64,000 bases of DNA from Moheibacter lacus (GTDB lineage: Bacteria > Bacteroidota > Bacteroidia > Flavobacteriales > Weeksellaceae), in the NCBI RefSeq assembly GCF_014042165.1, contig NZ_JACDZE010000005.1, forward strand, positions 1 to 64,000, in the 5' to 3' direction. Positions 7,083-17,215 of the stretch are shown here, piece after piece (positions within the stretch are counted from its first letter, which is position 1; every line of letters starts with the position of its first letter). A program made the translations under genes and the position numbers. The notes beneath the pieces are model-generated. The model was not told the origin of the DNA, made no database searches, and was given only the letters and a program-made list of their open reading frames with translations.

Positions 7083-8801
7083 TCAATTACCAGAGATGTT
7101 AATGTTAATAGAATCTGTACCATCAGAAATATTGATTTTATTTTTTTCTATAATTACTTTATCCTTACCGTCTATGATTTTCACACCATCTTTGGATACA
7201 CTTACACCAGCACTATCAGCATCAAAATGCGTTTCTATATTTTCATCGTCTGAAAAATCTTCTACACAATTTTGACAGATGTATTGATTATCAACAAATT
7301 TATAAAATTTATTGGTTCCGTCTTTATAATCTCGGTCATTTTCCAATTCATCATGAAAAATCAGGTCGTCGACATTTTTTGAATGAATGGTTTTTCCTTT
7401 TGGCACATAAACGATCAAGGTCACCAATTGATCTCTGAATTTGGCATTGTCAGGAAGCGAAAGATAATTGTCAAAAACCAATTCTCCATTTGCATTCATG
7501 GTATAATTGTATTGGATCATTTCGGCATTTTCTCTTGCATTGTCCATATTTGATCCTTTTGAATAATTCATGATTTCGACATAAACCAAATCATTTGGAG
7601 AGGTTTTGATTTCGACATCGTCATAAATTTTTCTATGTAATTTTCCGTCAAACTGGACAAATCCGCCCATATCGTCATTGATCCCCCATTTGATTTTACG
7701 TTTGCCTACGTTTTTGTATTCTTCAAACGAAATCACCAAAGTATCTTGCGTTATGGAAAAGGATTTTTTATCGGCAAATTCTATGTCTCGGGTAAAGTTT
7801 TTGGCCAAACTTACGCCTAGAATGGAAGCTGCAATTAAAGCGATGAACCAAAGCGCCATCGAGCTCCAAACAAAGGTTTTGTTGACCTTAATGCGGTTTG
7901 AAATCAATCGAGCACCCAAAATAATCAACAATAAAGCCGGGATGATCATCAATATGAGCATCAGAGCTTTTGCACCCCAATCTTGCCAATCATAATCTAC
8001 GATGTATCCAAATACCTGCATCGGAAGTTCGGCCGATGAAGTAATGAGAAGGGCGATGGCTCCGATGATCAGTCCGATTCCCGTACAAATCAACATAATA
8101 CCTAAGAAGAACAGGATGATTTTCCCCAGTACATGGAATATTTTCCCAAGTGTGCCGGAGGCATCACGAGCCACTCCCTTCATTTCAGTAGCGGCTTGGC
8201 TGGCGTTTTTTTTTATGGTTTCAAAATCGCCGGCTTGACCGTACATCTCATATTTTTGTGTAGCTGTTTCAGCTTTTGGAAGGATGATCCATAGCACGAT
8301 ATAACTGATGATCGTCAAAGAAGCTCCGGAAATAAATACATCTGAAAAGAACAATACGATCCAAAGCACTCGTGTCACCCAGGTTTCGACACCTAAATAA
8401 TGCGCCAAACCGGAAAGTACACCGGCGATGATTTTATCGTTTGGATCACGGTATAATTTTCTTTTTACTTTTTCACCGGAACCGGACTGTTTATAAGAAG
8501 AACCGGATGAAGAATAAGATGTAGGAGTTTCTTCATTGTCTTCATCTATATATTGTTCAGGTTTCCCCATCACACCGATGATATGATCAACATCCATTTC
8601 ATTTACAACTTCTCTTACGCCCAACTTTTCTTTGAATAGTTCTGCAATTCGGATTTCTACATCCGAAATGATATCTTCAGTTCCTTCCATTCCGTGAAGC
8701 GAACGTCTGATGTCGTCCAAATAATTCTTTAATTTGAAGAAAGCACGGTCGTCCACGATAAATGAAAAACCGCCTAAACTGATTGAGATCGTCTTATCCA
8801 T
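7083..8801 (-). CDS. PspC-domain membrane protein
   Basis: 572 residues. An N-terminal region of about 100 residues, possibly cytoplasmic, contains two helical repeats. The PspC domain at about 116-180 (YRDPNDKIIAGVLSGLAHYL, then a membrane helix) follows. Three or four further membrane segments lead to a C-terminal beta-rich periplasmic domain, which ends in a run of short strands (VSVSKDGVKIIDGKDKVII). PspC-type proteins sense membrane stress and control partner factors. The gene overlaps the end of a PadR-type regulator by 8 bp on the same strand, a frequent Bacteroidota pairing, so the regulator probably controls this operon. Confidence 0.8.
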   Translation of the reverse strand: MDKTISISLGGFSFIVDDRAFFKLKNYLDDIRRSLHGMEGTEDIISDVEIRIAELFKEKLGVREVVNEMDVDHIIGVMGKPEQYIDEDNEETPTSYSSSGSSYKQSGSGEKVKRKLYRDPNDKIIAGVLSGLAHYLGVETWVTRVLWIVLFFSDVFISGASLTIISYIVLWIILPKAETATQKYEMYGQAGDFETIKKNASQAATEMKGVARDASGTLGKIFHVLGKIILFFLGIMLICTGIGLIIGAIALLITSSAELPMQVFGYIVDYDWQDWGAKALMLILMIIPALLLIILGARLISNRIKVNKTFVWSSMALWFIALIAASILGVSLAKNFTRDIEFADKKSFSITQDTLVISFEEYKNVGKRKIKWGINDDMGGFVQFDGKLHRKIYDDVEIKTSPNDLVYVEIMNYSKGSNMDNARENAEMIQYNYTMNANGELVFDNYLSLPDNAKFRDQLVTLIVYVPKGKTIHSKNVDDLIFHDELENDRDYKDGTNKFYKFVDNQYICQNCVEDFSDDENIETHFDADSAGVSVSKDGVKIIDGKDKVIIEKNKINISDGTDSININISGN

Positions 8802-9138
8802 GTTGATTTGTATCTAAGGTTACTTTGTTTACTGCGTTTTGTAGTTGGTTCCAGGTTTCTGCTAATTCTTGCAAAAAATTCACTCCGTCTTCTGTCAAGG
8901 TATAATATTTCCTAGGAGGTCCGGAGGTTGATTCTTCCCAACGGTAATTGAGAAGATTCTCATTTTTTAATCGCGTCAATAAAGGATAAAGTGTGCCTTC
9001 CACCACGATCATCTCCGATTTTTTTAATTCATCGATGATATCGGACGCATAGGCATCTCCTCCTCTTTTGATGATGCTGAGAATGCAATACTCCAGTATC
9101 CCCTTTCTCATTTGCGTTTTTGTTTTTTCTATATCCAT
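8794..9138 (-). CDS. PadR-family transcriptional regulator
   Basis: 114 residues from the ATG at 9138 (MDIEKTKTQMRKGILEYCIL), the normal PadR length. The frame is open further upstream but adds residues not typical of the family. The winged-helix core is clear: ILEYCILSIIKRGGDAYASD, EGTLYPLLTRLKNENLL and GPPRKYYTLTEDG. PadR proteins bind as dimers at palindromic operators near their own promoter and are released by a ligand or by stress. It is the first gene of the pair with the PspC-domain protein, and autoregulation is likely but not shown here. Confidence 0.88.
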   Translation of the reverse strand: MDIEKTKTQMRKGILEYCILSIIKRGGDAYASDIIDELKKSEMIVVEGTLYPLLTRLKNENLLNYRWEESTSGPPRKYYTLTEDGVNFLQELAETWNQLQNAVNKVTLDTNQHG

Positions 9139-9294
9139 CTCGATATCTTTATATGTATTGCAAATATATAAACAAAATATAGTATTATGCAAAACAAAGT
9201 ACTGGAAAATTTCAAATTGACGATATATGGATGATTTAACTAATTCTATTTCAGTGATTTAATTAATTATAAATTTTTGAAAAAATTTAATCCA

Positions 9295-9326
9295 ATAAAA
9301 AAATCACCCCGAAATGAGGTGATTTA
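9295..9326 (-). terminator. Intrinsic terminator of the PorP/SprF-like gene
   Basis: AAATCACC (9301-9308) and GGTGATTT (9318-9325) form a hairpin preceded on the plus strand by an A-run. On the minus strand it is a stem followed by U residues, about 25 bp after the stop codon of the gene at 9348-10310. Confidence 0.65.
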
Positions 9327-9347
9327 TTAATCTATATTAAGCAATTT

Positions 9348-10310
9348 TTATCTAAAATCAGGATTGAAAGGATTGGCAAAATCATATCCCAAACTGAACA
9401 ATATTCCGTTTCCGGCTTCTTTTGCAATATCCGAAAGTCCTACGTCATAAGCCATCCCAATGCGCAATCCTCCTATTTTCATTTTCATCACAGGGGAAAT
9501 GGTCAATCCTTGAGAACCGTTTTTATCGATGTCTTGACGATAAGATACTCCCAGATCCAATCCCTGCTCCTGTTCTCCAAATGCAATATGCCCCATTAAA
9601 TTCAAATCAAATTGACGTTCCGAATTCGAATTCAAATTCATCACGACTGAAGGTTCCAAACGAAATCCTTCTCCAAAATACACTTGGTATCCCAACATGA
9701 AATAATACCAAGTAGGCAAAGGTTCGATTCCATTGGCCACAGCTTGGTTATCCTGTAAAGGAATATCCAAAATGGACACACCTCCAAAAGCACCGGCATA
9801 TTTAAAGGAAACACCCAGATTAAAATGATTGAGGTTATAGTTCGGGTCGTCTAGAACGGGATCAGAAGGATCTGCAACTACGATTTGATCCAAATCCAAT
9901 CTTTGTTGGAAAAAGTTATAGGATAAACCAAATGAAAACAAATCTTCGGTTTCTCCATATCGATATTCGCGATCAGAATTAATCGGGATATGATAAGCGG
10001 CAGATAAATTTGCACCTCTTAAACTCGACAAACCATTTCGGTCATTGAATACATAGAAACCAAATGCCAAACGATCTACAACTGTGGTATGAACACTCAA
10101 AGTTTGGGTGTTTGGGCTTTCCGGTAAATCTGCCCATTGATTCCGGTAACTACCCGTAACGCTTAAAATCTCCGGATTGGCTCCCGCATAAGAAGGATTG
10201 ATCAAATACCGGTCACTGACCAGGTAGTGCTTATAAAAAGGTAATCCTTCCTGACCCATTGCCTGAAAGGATAAAATGATCAATACTGCCGTAATTAATA
10301 CTTTTCTCAT
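9348..10310 (-). CDS. PorP/SprF-family outer membrane protein
   Basis: 320 residues. A signal peptide (MRKVLITAVLIILSFQAMGQ) is followed by GLPFYKHYLVSDRYLINPSY, the typical opening of the family, and by alternating amphipathic strands of a predicted 14-strand barrel ending in FSLGYDFANPF. PorP/SprF-like proteins accompany type IX secretion and often hold or help export one large adhesin with a type B C-terminal domain. That partner is the 1287-residue gene immediately upstream on the same strand, with 285 bp between them and a hairpin in that gap. Confidence 0.88.
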   Translation of the reverse strand: MRKVLITAVLIILSFQAMGQEGLPFYKHYLVSDRYLINPSYAGANPEILSVTGSYRNQWADLPESPNTQTLSVHTTVVDRLAFGFYVFNDRNGLSSLRGANLSAAYHIPINSDREYRYGETEDLFSFGLSYNFFQQRLDLDQIVVADPSDPVLDDPNYNLNHFNLGVSFKYAGAFGGVSILDIPLQDNQAVANGIEPLPTWYYFMLGYQVYFGEGFRLEPSVVMNLNSNSERQFDLNLMGHIAFGEQEQGLDLGVSYRQDIDKNGSQGLTISPVMKMKIGGLRIGMAYDVGLSDIAKEAGNGILFSLGYDFANPFNPDFR

Positions 10311-10545
10311 GTGTGTTTCTATCTTTTCCTAACGCTATTATGCCCTTTATATTTTAAATCAACCCATTTCTCCATTATGGATGATCTTATATTTCTTTGT
10401 TTTAAACGTATCAAATATTTAGAATCCCGAATCTACAAAGATTTTCTTAAATCGGTCAAATTATTTAACACTAGTTTTGACCATAAAATCCAATCTCTAT
10501 CTTCATTCCTTATTCATTTCTATTTTTTTAACCTGTTCTTTAAAA

Positions 10546-10573
10546 AGGGACTATCCATCTGACAGTCCCTCTA
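10546..10573 (-). terminator. Hairpin after the giant repeat gene
   Basis: AGGGACT (10546-10552) and AGTCCCT (10564-10570) make a 7-bp stem, with A residues at 10542-10546 giving a U-tract on the minus strand. It lies 23 bp past the stop of the 1287-residue gene and would limit read-through into the SprF-like gene. Confidence 0.6.
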
Positions 10574-10595
10574 TTTCAATTGATTAGTATTTCCT

Positions 10596-13500
10596 TTATT
10601 TATTCCGAACCGAAATATGTCCTACAAATTTTCGCTCCTGGAGAATTCCATCTGAAGGAATCTGAATGATGTACCAATAATCGCCTGAAGGAACATTGTT
10701 CCCTAAATATTTTCCATTCCATTCATAATTTCCCTCAAAATTGGTGTCCACAAATATTTTTCCATATCGGTCAAATATTTTCACTGTTGCACCCGGCGTC
10801 ACTTCAATTCCACGAATGGTCCAGGTATCGTTTTTACCGTCACCGTTTGGTGAAATAAAATTCGGAACACTCAAAAGCGTTATATCGTATTTCTCGATCA
10901 TACATCCGCTGGATCGCACCCAAATGGTGTAAGTTTCACCCGGAATCAGATTGTTAAACTGTGGACTGTTTTGCCAAAGGATACCATCCAGTGAATATTC
11001 CAACGGTCCCTCGCCTCCATTTGTAGCATCAACGATGACATAATTATCACCCATCTCTATTCCGTTGAATACTGGTTGGGTCGGTAAATTTACGGTCAAG
11101 GTTCTTTCTTCACTTCTACATCCATCCGCACTATAGGCAATGACGGTATGCGTACCAAATTGATTGATGGTTTGGATCGGACCAGTCAAAATGGTTCCGT
11201 CTTCCAATGTCCATTCAAAAGTTGCAGTTGGATCATCACTGGTTGCAGTGGCTTCAAAACTATCGTCTGCACAGAGAATCATGGAAGATTCAGATATTGA
11301 TAAACTTGGGGTTGGTAATAATGTAAATTGAATTTCGGCCAAAACCGGACATTTTCCTGCCATTTCTAATCGTACATATACCGAATTATTTCCTTGAGGA
11401 GAAAATTCGTTTATATTCATAATAGGATTTGTTCCGTTTTCAGCATCGTTCAATGAATTATGATAACTAAAATCGACAGTTTCATTTGTAATTTCAATTT
11501 CAGAATCTTGTAAGTTGATTAAATGTTCTGCACAATACTCCAAAGGTCCTATCACAGGATTTATGAGATTAATGGATTCTCCTTGAACAAATCTTACTTC
11601 TACCGGTTCGGAACGACACTCATCAGTTGTCTCTGCAACTACCCATAAATCAAAAGGTAAAATATTAATTGGATAGTTATTCCATTGATTTTGAGGAATA
11701 GCATTTAAATCAGACTGTGCATCTGAGAGTGATGTAAAATACTGAAAACCTAAATCATTTGGATTTGCAATAAGTTGAGAATCCAATTCAGTCAAATTAT
11801 ATTCAAAAACACCATCAAAGTTAGGATCGCACAATTCAATTTCTAATCCGTTCATTAAAGTTGCTGTTTCTCCCGGATATAAATTCAAAATAGTTGTCTT
11901 AAAACAGTTTGTAGCAGAATTTTCAATTCTAACATAAATCGTAGTGGTTGAACCTACTGGGATCTGATAGCTTCCAGGATTTGGAATCGGATCCAAACCT
12001 AGATCAGCATCATTTTGGGAGGTATGGTAACTAAAATTGTAATTTGCAGGATCATCATCTACCCATTCAGGTCTATGTTGGGTTAAATCATAAGGAATAT
12101 TTCCTGAAATTTCTGTCGAACAAAATGCTTGATTGTCTAAATCATTGACTACCGGATTAGAATTAAAAGTGATCATGACACTTCTAAAGTCTGGACAGCC
12201 ATCTACCTCTACCCGTATAACTATCTCTGTTGGGGTATTTACCGGAATTGGATAATTATTAATATTCGTTATTGTATTTTCAGAATTTTGAGCGTCTGTC
12301 AGATTTGTATAATAAGAAAAGATATAATCAGCCGGATTGGAAATCAAAAGCGGATTAAATAAAGTCAAATCATATGGAATCGTTCCATCAACTTGATCCA
12401 CACAATCGGTAACCTCATCCAAATCATTTAAAATAGGTCGTTCTACGATGACATAAGTAATAGAACGGACTCTATAACAATCATTTGAATCATACTTCAC
12501 TCGGATATAAATCGTTTCGGTAGTTCCAGCATCAATCGGATGGTTTTCCGGATCTAAAATTGGATTTGTTCCTAATTCTGCTTCGTTTGGATCAGTATGG
12601 TAACTTATATCAAAAGGTCCGGGATCTGTTCCTATAAAATAAGCTTCATTATCAGTCAAATTAACTATTACTTCACCATCTCCATCTTCATCACAAATCG
12701 GATCTAATGTTAAATCATCACTCAATACAGGATTTGAATGAATGGAAATGTCAACTGTACCTACATTTGGACAACCTTGATTTTCTACTCGTATGTAAAC
12801 TGTCACAGTGGAATTAATCGAAATAGGATAGGCATCTTCAGGATCAATCGGATCAAGTCCGTCATCTGCATCTTCTTGACTTGTATGATAGGTAATATCA
12901 TAATCAGCAGGATTATTAACAATTTGACCATCAAAAACGGTTAAATCAAATAGGTGATCTCCAGAAACTTCATCTACACACATATCTACATTACTCATTG
13001 CATTTAATTCCGGACGTGTTAAAGTAGAAAAATGAATTTCACTGATTATATAACATCCGTTTGTTGGGTGTTCTAATCTGACATAGATAATATCATTGTT
13101 TCCAGCAGTTATTGGAAAATTTTCAGGATCTAGAATATTATTAGTTGGAACTGTGGCATCTAAAGCATTTTCATAATAAGTAATTGTAAAATCTTCGGGA
13201 TTATTTGGAGGTAGAACCAATTGATTTACATAATCTGTCAAATCAATTATTACTTCACCATCACCATCTTCATCACAAATTGCATCTGGAGTTAAAGAAA
13301 TGGTATTCAAACCAAAATCAAAAATTTCCAAATTAATTTCTCCTACGACATAACATCCATCTTCATTTCCAATCAAAGCCCCCGTCTCAACTCTTACATA
13401 TATCGTTTGTGTACCTGATGAATATGAAGCTGGAGTATTGATGAAATTAGCATTTCCCGCATCGGCATCATCAGGATCTTCATAGTAAATAAAATTATAA

Positions 13501-14459
13501 ATACTTGGGTCTGACACCAAAAAAGGCTCTGCCTCTCTCAAATCGAAAACTTCTTCCCCATCTCCTAAAATATCACATTTAGGATCAAGCGCTATTGGTG
13601 AAGTAACTTGGGGCAATCGATTAACAAAAAGTGTAACTTGAATCACCCGGAGAAATGTATTATTTTCTTCTACCCTCGCATATAAAATAGTACCGTTATC
13701 AAATCCATCTCCATCTGTATCATTAAAAGTAACTAAATAGGGAGAAATTTCAGTATTTGCATTTCCAGCTTGCGCATCTGTTTCATCTTCATAAAAATCA
13801 ACTGTTTGATTGGGAGCACCATCTATAATATCATCTTCAATTAAATTTAAATCAAACAACTCTTGATTATCATTATCCAAATCACATTGACCATAATTTT
13901 CTCCCAAAATCGTACAATCCAACTCAGAGTCTCCACCAAAAGTCAAAGTGTAATCAGAAGATTGGCTAGACCATCTATCAACAGCAATTACCACTATATC
14001 ACCGGGTTGCACATCCAAATGTCGAACCATTCCGTCAACCAAGCCCCCCCCTCCAGCGCCTTCGCAAAAATCGGTCTCATTTAACATCAACCCTGTATCA
14101 TATTCGCCAGCTGCTGGTGCATCAAACGATCCTCTATCAGCTACTCCTAAATCATTACAATCCTCAGGATTCAACCAAACGGCAAAATCATAATCAATAT
14201 TTACATCCGGTTCAATTACAAACGTAAAAGTAGTCCCCGACTGTATCTGAATCACATACCATGCTGTATTATTAGATTGCAGTGTTTGACAAGTTGTAAC
14301 TATTGTTTCTCCAGGATTAGATGTTGGAGATCCTGCTTCTATATCTTCATTTGAACACAATGGTGTAATAAAATCACAATCTAATTGTCCAAAAGAAGAG
14401 CCAATAAATAATAAAAACAATAAAACAGTTGATATCCTTGAAGTAAAAGATAATTCCAT
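10596..14459 (-). CDS. Large T9SS type B secreted repeat protein (gliding-motility C-terminal domain)
   Basis: 1287 residues with a signal peptide (ending SSFGQ). Residues ~25-180 form a bacterial pre-peptidase-like beta domain. About nine repeats of roughly 95-100 residues follow, each opening with a CDEDGDGE-like acidic turn (possible Ca2+ site) and containing a YVRVE-type strand. Next come PKD/Ig-like stretches with LCADDSFEATATS. The last ~85 residues are the CHU_C/gliding-motility domain (VPNFISPNGDGKNDTW... ending RKFVGHISVRNK), which routes cargo through the type IX secretion system. The protein should be an elongated cell-surface adhesin. The downstream SprF-like gene is its likely partner. 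Neighbouring repeats share long near-identical segments, suggesting recent internal duplication. Confidence 0.88.
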   Translation of the reverse strand: MELSFTSRISTVLLFLLFIGSSFGQLDCDFITPLCSNEDIEAGSPTSNPGETIVTTCQTLQSNNTAWYVIQIQSGTTFTFVIEPDVNIDYDFAVWLNPEDCNDLGVADRGSFDAPAAGEYDTGLMLNETDFCEGAGGGGLVDGMVRHLDVQPGDIVVIAVDRWSSQSSDYTLTFGGDSELDCTILGENYGQCDLDNDNQELFDLNLIEDDIIDGAPNQTVDFYEDETDAQAGNANTEISPYLVTFNDTDGDGFDNGTILYARVEENNTFLRVIQVTLFVNRLPQVTSPIALDPKCDILGDGEEVFDLREAEPFLVSDPSIYNFIYYEDPDDADAGNANFINTPASYSSGTQTIYVRVETGALIGNEDGCYVVGEINLEIFDFGLNTISLTPDAICDEDGDGEVIIDLTDYVNQLVLPPNNPEDFTITYYENALDATVPTNNILDPENFPITAGNNDIIYVRLEHPTNGCYIISEIHFSTLTRPELNAMSNVDMCVDEVSGDHLFDLTVFDGQIVNNPADYDITYHTSQEDADDGLDPIDPEDAYPISINSTVTVYIRVENQGCPNVGTVDISIHSNPVLSDDLTLDPICDEDGDGEVIVNLTDNEAYFIGTDPGPFDISYHTDPNEAELGTNPILDPENHPIDAGTTETIYIRVKYDSNDCYRVRSITYVIVERPILNDLDEVTDCVDQVDGTIPYDLTLFNPLLISNPADYIFSYYTNLTDAQNSENTITNINNYPIPVNTPTEIVIRVEVDGCPDFRSVMITFNSNPVVNDLDNQAFCSTEISGNIPYDLTQHRPEWVDDDPANYNFSYHTSQNDADLGLDPIPNPGSYQIPVGSTTTIYVRIENSATNCFKTTILNLYPGETATLMNGLEIELCDPNFDGVFEYNLTELDSQLIANPNDLGFQYFTSLSDAQSDLNAIPQNQWNNYPINILPFDLWVVAETTDECRSEPVEVRFVQGESINLINPVIGPLEYCAEHLINLQDSEIEITNETVDFSYHNSLNDAENGTNPIMNINEFSPQGNNSVYVRLEMAGKCPVLAEIQFTLLPTPSLSISESSMILCADDSFEATATSDDPTATFEWTLEDGTILTGPIQTINQFGTHTVIAYSADGCRSEERTLTVNLPTQPVFNGIEMGDNYVIVDATNGGEGPLEYSLDGILWQNSPQFNNLIPGETYTIWVRSSGCMIEKYDITLLSVPNFISPNGDGKNDTWTIRGIEVTPGATVKIFDRYGKIFVDTNFEGNYEWNGKYLGNNVPSGDYWYIIQIPSDGILQERKFVGHISVRNK

Positions 14460-14595
14460 AATTGTTCCCTCAATTTGTGTTAATTAATATTTGTAAAATT
14501 TAAATCTGCCTCATCAGATTTAGGTTAGTTTTCTTTTACAAACTCTCAAATATATATATTTTTTTAGATTTAATGATTATTTAACAAAGTCGGAA

Positions 14596-14632
14596 AATAA
14601 AAAATCCGATGAAATTCATCGGATTTTTTTGG
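14596..14632 (-). terminator. Intrinsic terminator of the macAB-like operon
   Basis: AATCCGATGAA (14604-14614) pairs with TTCATCGGATT (14616-14626), with an A-run before and a T-run after, directly beyond the stop of the adaptor gene at 14640. The stem is strong and could act on both strands. Confidence 0.75.
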
Positions 14633-14639
14633 TTTTTCT

Positions 14640-15782
14640 TTATCTTCTCGGCGGTCCGCCTGCATTTTCTGTTTCCAAATCGGTGTTGAAAACTTTGACT
14701 TTGTCTCCTTTTTTTAGACCCGATTTAATTTCTACAAAAACCCCATCTGAAATCCCGATTTCCAACATTTTTTTCTGGTAAACCGGTTGGTCGTATTTTT
14801 CCGTTCCCGGTTTTAAAATCTCCACAAATGCTTTTCCTTTATCGTCATATTGGATATGTGCCGATTCGAGTGCTACTACATTTTTGGCTTCTGAGAGCAT
14901 TACTTCTGCGTTAGCACTGTAATTGGCACGTAAAAAAATATCTTCTTTCAGATTCACATCGGCCTTGATTTCAAATTGGACGATTCCACTGGTATCCACT
15001 CCGGAAGGAGAAATATAGTTTAGCACGCCTTCAAATTGTTCGTCAGGAAGCGCACCGATCGTGATGGTCATTTTCATTCCTTCTTTTAGTTTCCCTACAT
15101 CGGCTTCGTCCACATTTCCCTCAAAAATCATCTGACTGACATCAGCCATCGTAGCGATAGTCGTTCCCACAGAGAAATTATTGATTTCCTGGACCGTATT
15201 TCCGATCTCCACCGGAATAGACAATATCATACCGGAAATCGTAGCCCGTATTTGAATGGTGGCATATTGCTCCAATCCCGGTGCTATGCCAGTTTGTGCA
15301 ATTTTATAATCGCTTTGCGCTGCTTTTAAATTTTGCTGCGCCATCTGATAACTGGCCAATGCATTGTCGAAATCCTGTTTGGGCAAAACACCTTGATCAT
15401 AAAGCGATTTGGTACGGTTAAATTGGATTTTTTCGTTGTTCAATGTAATCCTTGCCGAATTGATCTGTTGTTGGGCAGCATTTAAACTGCTTACATTTGG
15501 GATCACGCGCAATGTCGCTATTAATGCACCTTTCTCCACTGTCTCCCCTTCTTCTACATGGATTTCAGAAATGACACCGGAAATATTGGGTTTGATTTCG
15601 ATGACTTCTCTCGGTTTTACGGCACCGGTAGCGACTGCTTTTGTCGAAATATCCTTTACCTGAACTTCCGTTGTTTCAAATTCCACATTTTCAGCTGTAC
15701 TGGTTTTGTACATGTAGAAAATAGCTGCGACTACCGCAACAACGAACAAAATAATCAATAATATTTTTAAACCTTTTTTCAT
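14640..15782 (-). CDS. HlyD/MacA-like periplasmic adaptor protein
   Basis: 380 residues. An N-terminal membrane anchor (residues 5-25) is followed by the first lipoyl half-motif (VKPREVIEIKPNISGVISEI), an alpha-helical hairpin (about 95-160: NSARITLNNEKIQFNRTKSL), the second lipoyl half, a beta-barrel domain, and a membrane-proximal domain ending near FVEIKSGLKKGDKV. Adaptors of this family bridge an inner membrane transporter and a TolC-like channel. It is the last gene of the minus-strand operon with two MacB-type permeases and an ATPase. No TolC gene is in the window. Substrate unknown; peptides, macrolides or lipids are family options. Confidence 0.88.
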   Translation of the reverse strand: MKKGLKILLIILFVVAVVAAIFYMYKTSTAENVEFETTEVQVKDISTKAVATGAVKPREVIEIKPNISGVISEIHVEEGETVEKGALIATLRVIPNVSSLNAAQQQINSARITLNNEKIQFNRTKSLYDQGVLPKQDFDNALASYQMAQQNLKAAQSDYKIAQTGIAPGLEQYATIQIRATISGMILSIPVEIGNTVQEINNFSVGTTIATMADVSQMIFEGNVDEADVGKLKEGMKMTITIGALPDEQFEGVLNYISPSGVDTSGIVQFEIKADVNLKEDIFLRANYSANAEVMLSEAKNVVALESAHIQYDDKGKAFVEILKPGTEKYDQPVYQKKMLEIGISDGVFVEIKSGLKKGDKVKVFNTDLETENAGGPPRR

Positions 15783-15805
15783 TTTCTCTTTATTTCGTTT
15801 TGCGA

Positions 15806-15821
15806 TCCCGAAGTATCGGGA
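15806..15821. repeat. Short palindrome between permease and adaptor genes
   Basis: TCCCGAAGTATCGGGA is a near-perfect palindrome in the 108-bp gap of the export operon. It resembles the palindrome CCCCGAAGCTTCGGGG at 2569-2584. It may be a processing or attenuation hairpin, or a member of a dispersed palindrome family. A T-rich stretch follows on the plus strand only. Confidence 0.45.
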
Positions 15822-15890
15822 CGAAATTCGCTTTTTTATTCTATACTCTAATTTCTCTCCTAACTCTACAACTCAACCACTCAAAAACCA

Positions 15891-17141
15891 TCACTCGTCA
15901 CGCAAAGCATCAATCGGTTTTATGGCAATGGCTCGCTGCGCAGGAATAAGTCCGGCTAACATGGCCATAACTATCATAATTAGTAAAGCAAATCCCAAAG
16001 TTGTTACATCAACCGATGCATTTATAAATGGAAAATCTCCGGCACCATTGGCGACAATAGAATTGACAATAAACAAAACCAAACTGGCGCCGACGATTCC
16101 GGAAAGACCGGCAATTAAAGTCAGGACGATGGATTCCAATAATATTTGGGAACGAATTTGATTGGGAACTGCGCCCAGAGCTCTTCTGATTCCAAATTCT
16201 TTGGTTCGTTCTGAAACCGTAATCAACAATATACTCGCAATAGCGATGACTCCTGAAAATAAGGTCAAAGCGCCTACGACTATTGCCAATAATTGCAATC
16301 CGTTCATGAACGAAAACATTTTATTTAAGTTTTCTCCCAAATTAAATCCGCCTATAGCTTGCGTATCGTCAGGATGCACCCTCTTTTTTTCTTTTAAATA
16401 TTCTTTGATTTGTTTTTCAAATTGCACAATGTCCACATTGTCTTTGGCATTGATGATCACATAATTCACAACGCCTTGCCGATTGTAAACCCGCTGAAAA
16501 GTGGTAAATGGAATTTGGATTTCGTTATTCCTTCCGATGGCCATTGCACCTTGTTGATACATGCCCACGACTGTGTACATTCCACTTCCGATTTGGATCA
16601 TTTCGCCCAATGGATTGACGCCATCCGGGAAGATTTCATCGCGAATATCGGTTCCGATTACTGCAACTTTTCGCCCATATTTGACATCATCATCATTCAG
16701 AAACCTACCTTGGATAATCGTTTTTTTGAACATTTCATTTTGAACCGGATAATCTCCATAAACGCCATAATTTCCATATTTCGTCCCAAATTTCACGGTT
16801 ACACTTCCCTCCTGACTTCGCGGAGCGATCATTTTGATTTGAGGGAATTTTCCTTGAATGGCTTCTATATCTTCCATTTTCAATTCAAGTGTACGACCGC
16901 GTTGATAGCCTTCAAAAGGAATTGCAGTTTGCTGCATCCAAACAAATAAACTATTGGTCGCAGCGTTGGCAAATATTTTATCGAAACCATTTTGAACACC
17001 TCGGGAAGCGCCCAATAAAGCGACAAAAAGGAACATCCCCCAAGCCACACCGATCATGGTCAGCATCGTCCGCATTTTGTTTTTGCGAATTGCGGCATAA
17101 ACTTCAGCCCAAGCATCTCTATCTAAAATTATCGGTTTCAC
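15891..17141 (-). CDS. MacB-like ABC transporter permease (FtsX family), copy 2
   Basis: 416 residues. Membrane helix 1 (residues ~22-42: MRTMLTMIGVAWGMFLFVAL) is followed by a ~220-residue periplasmic MacB_PCD domain and three C-terminal helices in the FtsX fold (LLAIVVGALTLFSGVIAIAS onward), ending IKPIDALRDE. It has no nucleotide-binding domain, so it needs the separate ATPase at 18533-19222. It resembles its neighbour (17216-18448) throughout, and the two probably form a heterodimeric mechanotransmission unit with the adaptor. Confidence 0.88.
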   Translation of the reverse strand: MKPIILDRDAWAEVYAAIRKNKMRTMLTMIGVAWGMFLFVALLGASRGVQNGFDKIFANAATNSLFVWMQQTAIPFEGYQRGRTLELKMEDIEAIQGKFPQIKMIAPRSQEGSVTVKFGTKYGNYGVYGDYPVQNEMFKKTIIQGRFLNDDDVKYGRKVAVIGTDIRDEIFPDGVNPLGEMIQIGSGMYTVVGMYQQGAMAIGRNNEIQIPFTTFQRVYNRQGVVNYVIINAKDNVDIVQFEKQIKEYLKEKKRVHPDDTQAIGGFNLGENLNKMFSFMNGLQLLAIVVGALTLFSGVIAIASILLITVSERTKEFGIRRALGAVPNQIRSQILLESIVLTLIAGLSGIVGASLVLFIVNSIVANGAGDFPFINASVDVTTLGFALLIMIVMAMLAGLIPAQRAIAIKPIDALRDE

Positions 17142-17215
17142 TTTTATTAATTCAATTTTTTAATTGTTTAAAGGTTCAATCCCTTATCCACTTATCCACT
17201 TATCCACTTAACCCC

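Noticed and set aside
12738-14084. Open frames on the plus strand inside the giant repeat gene
   Set aside because: They are by-products of the repeats' base composition and have no protein features.
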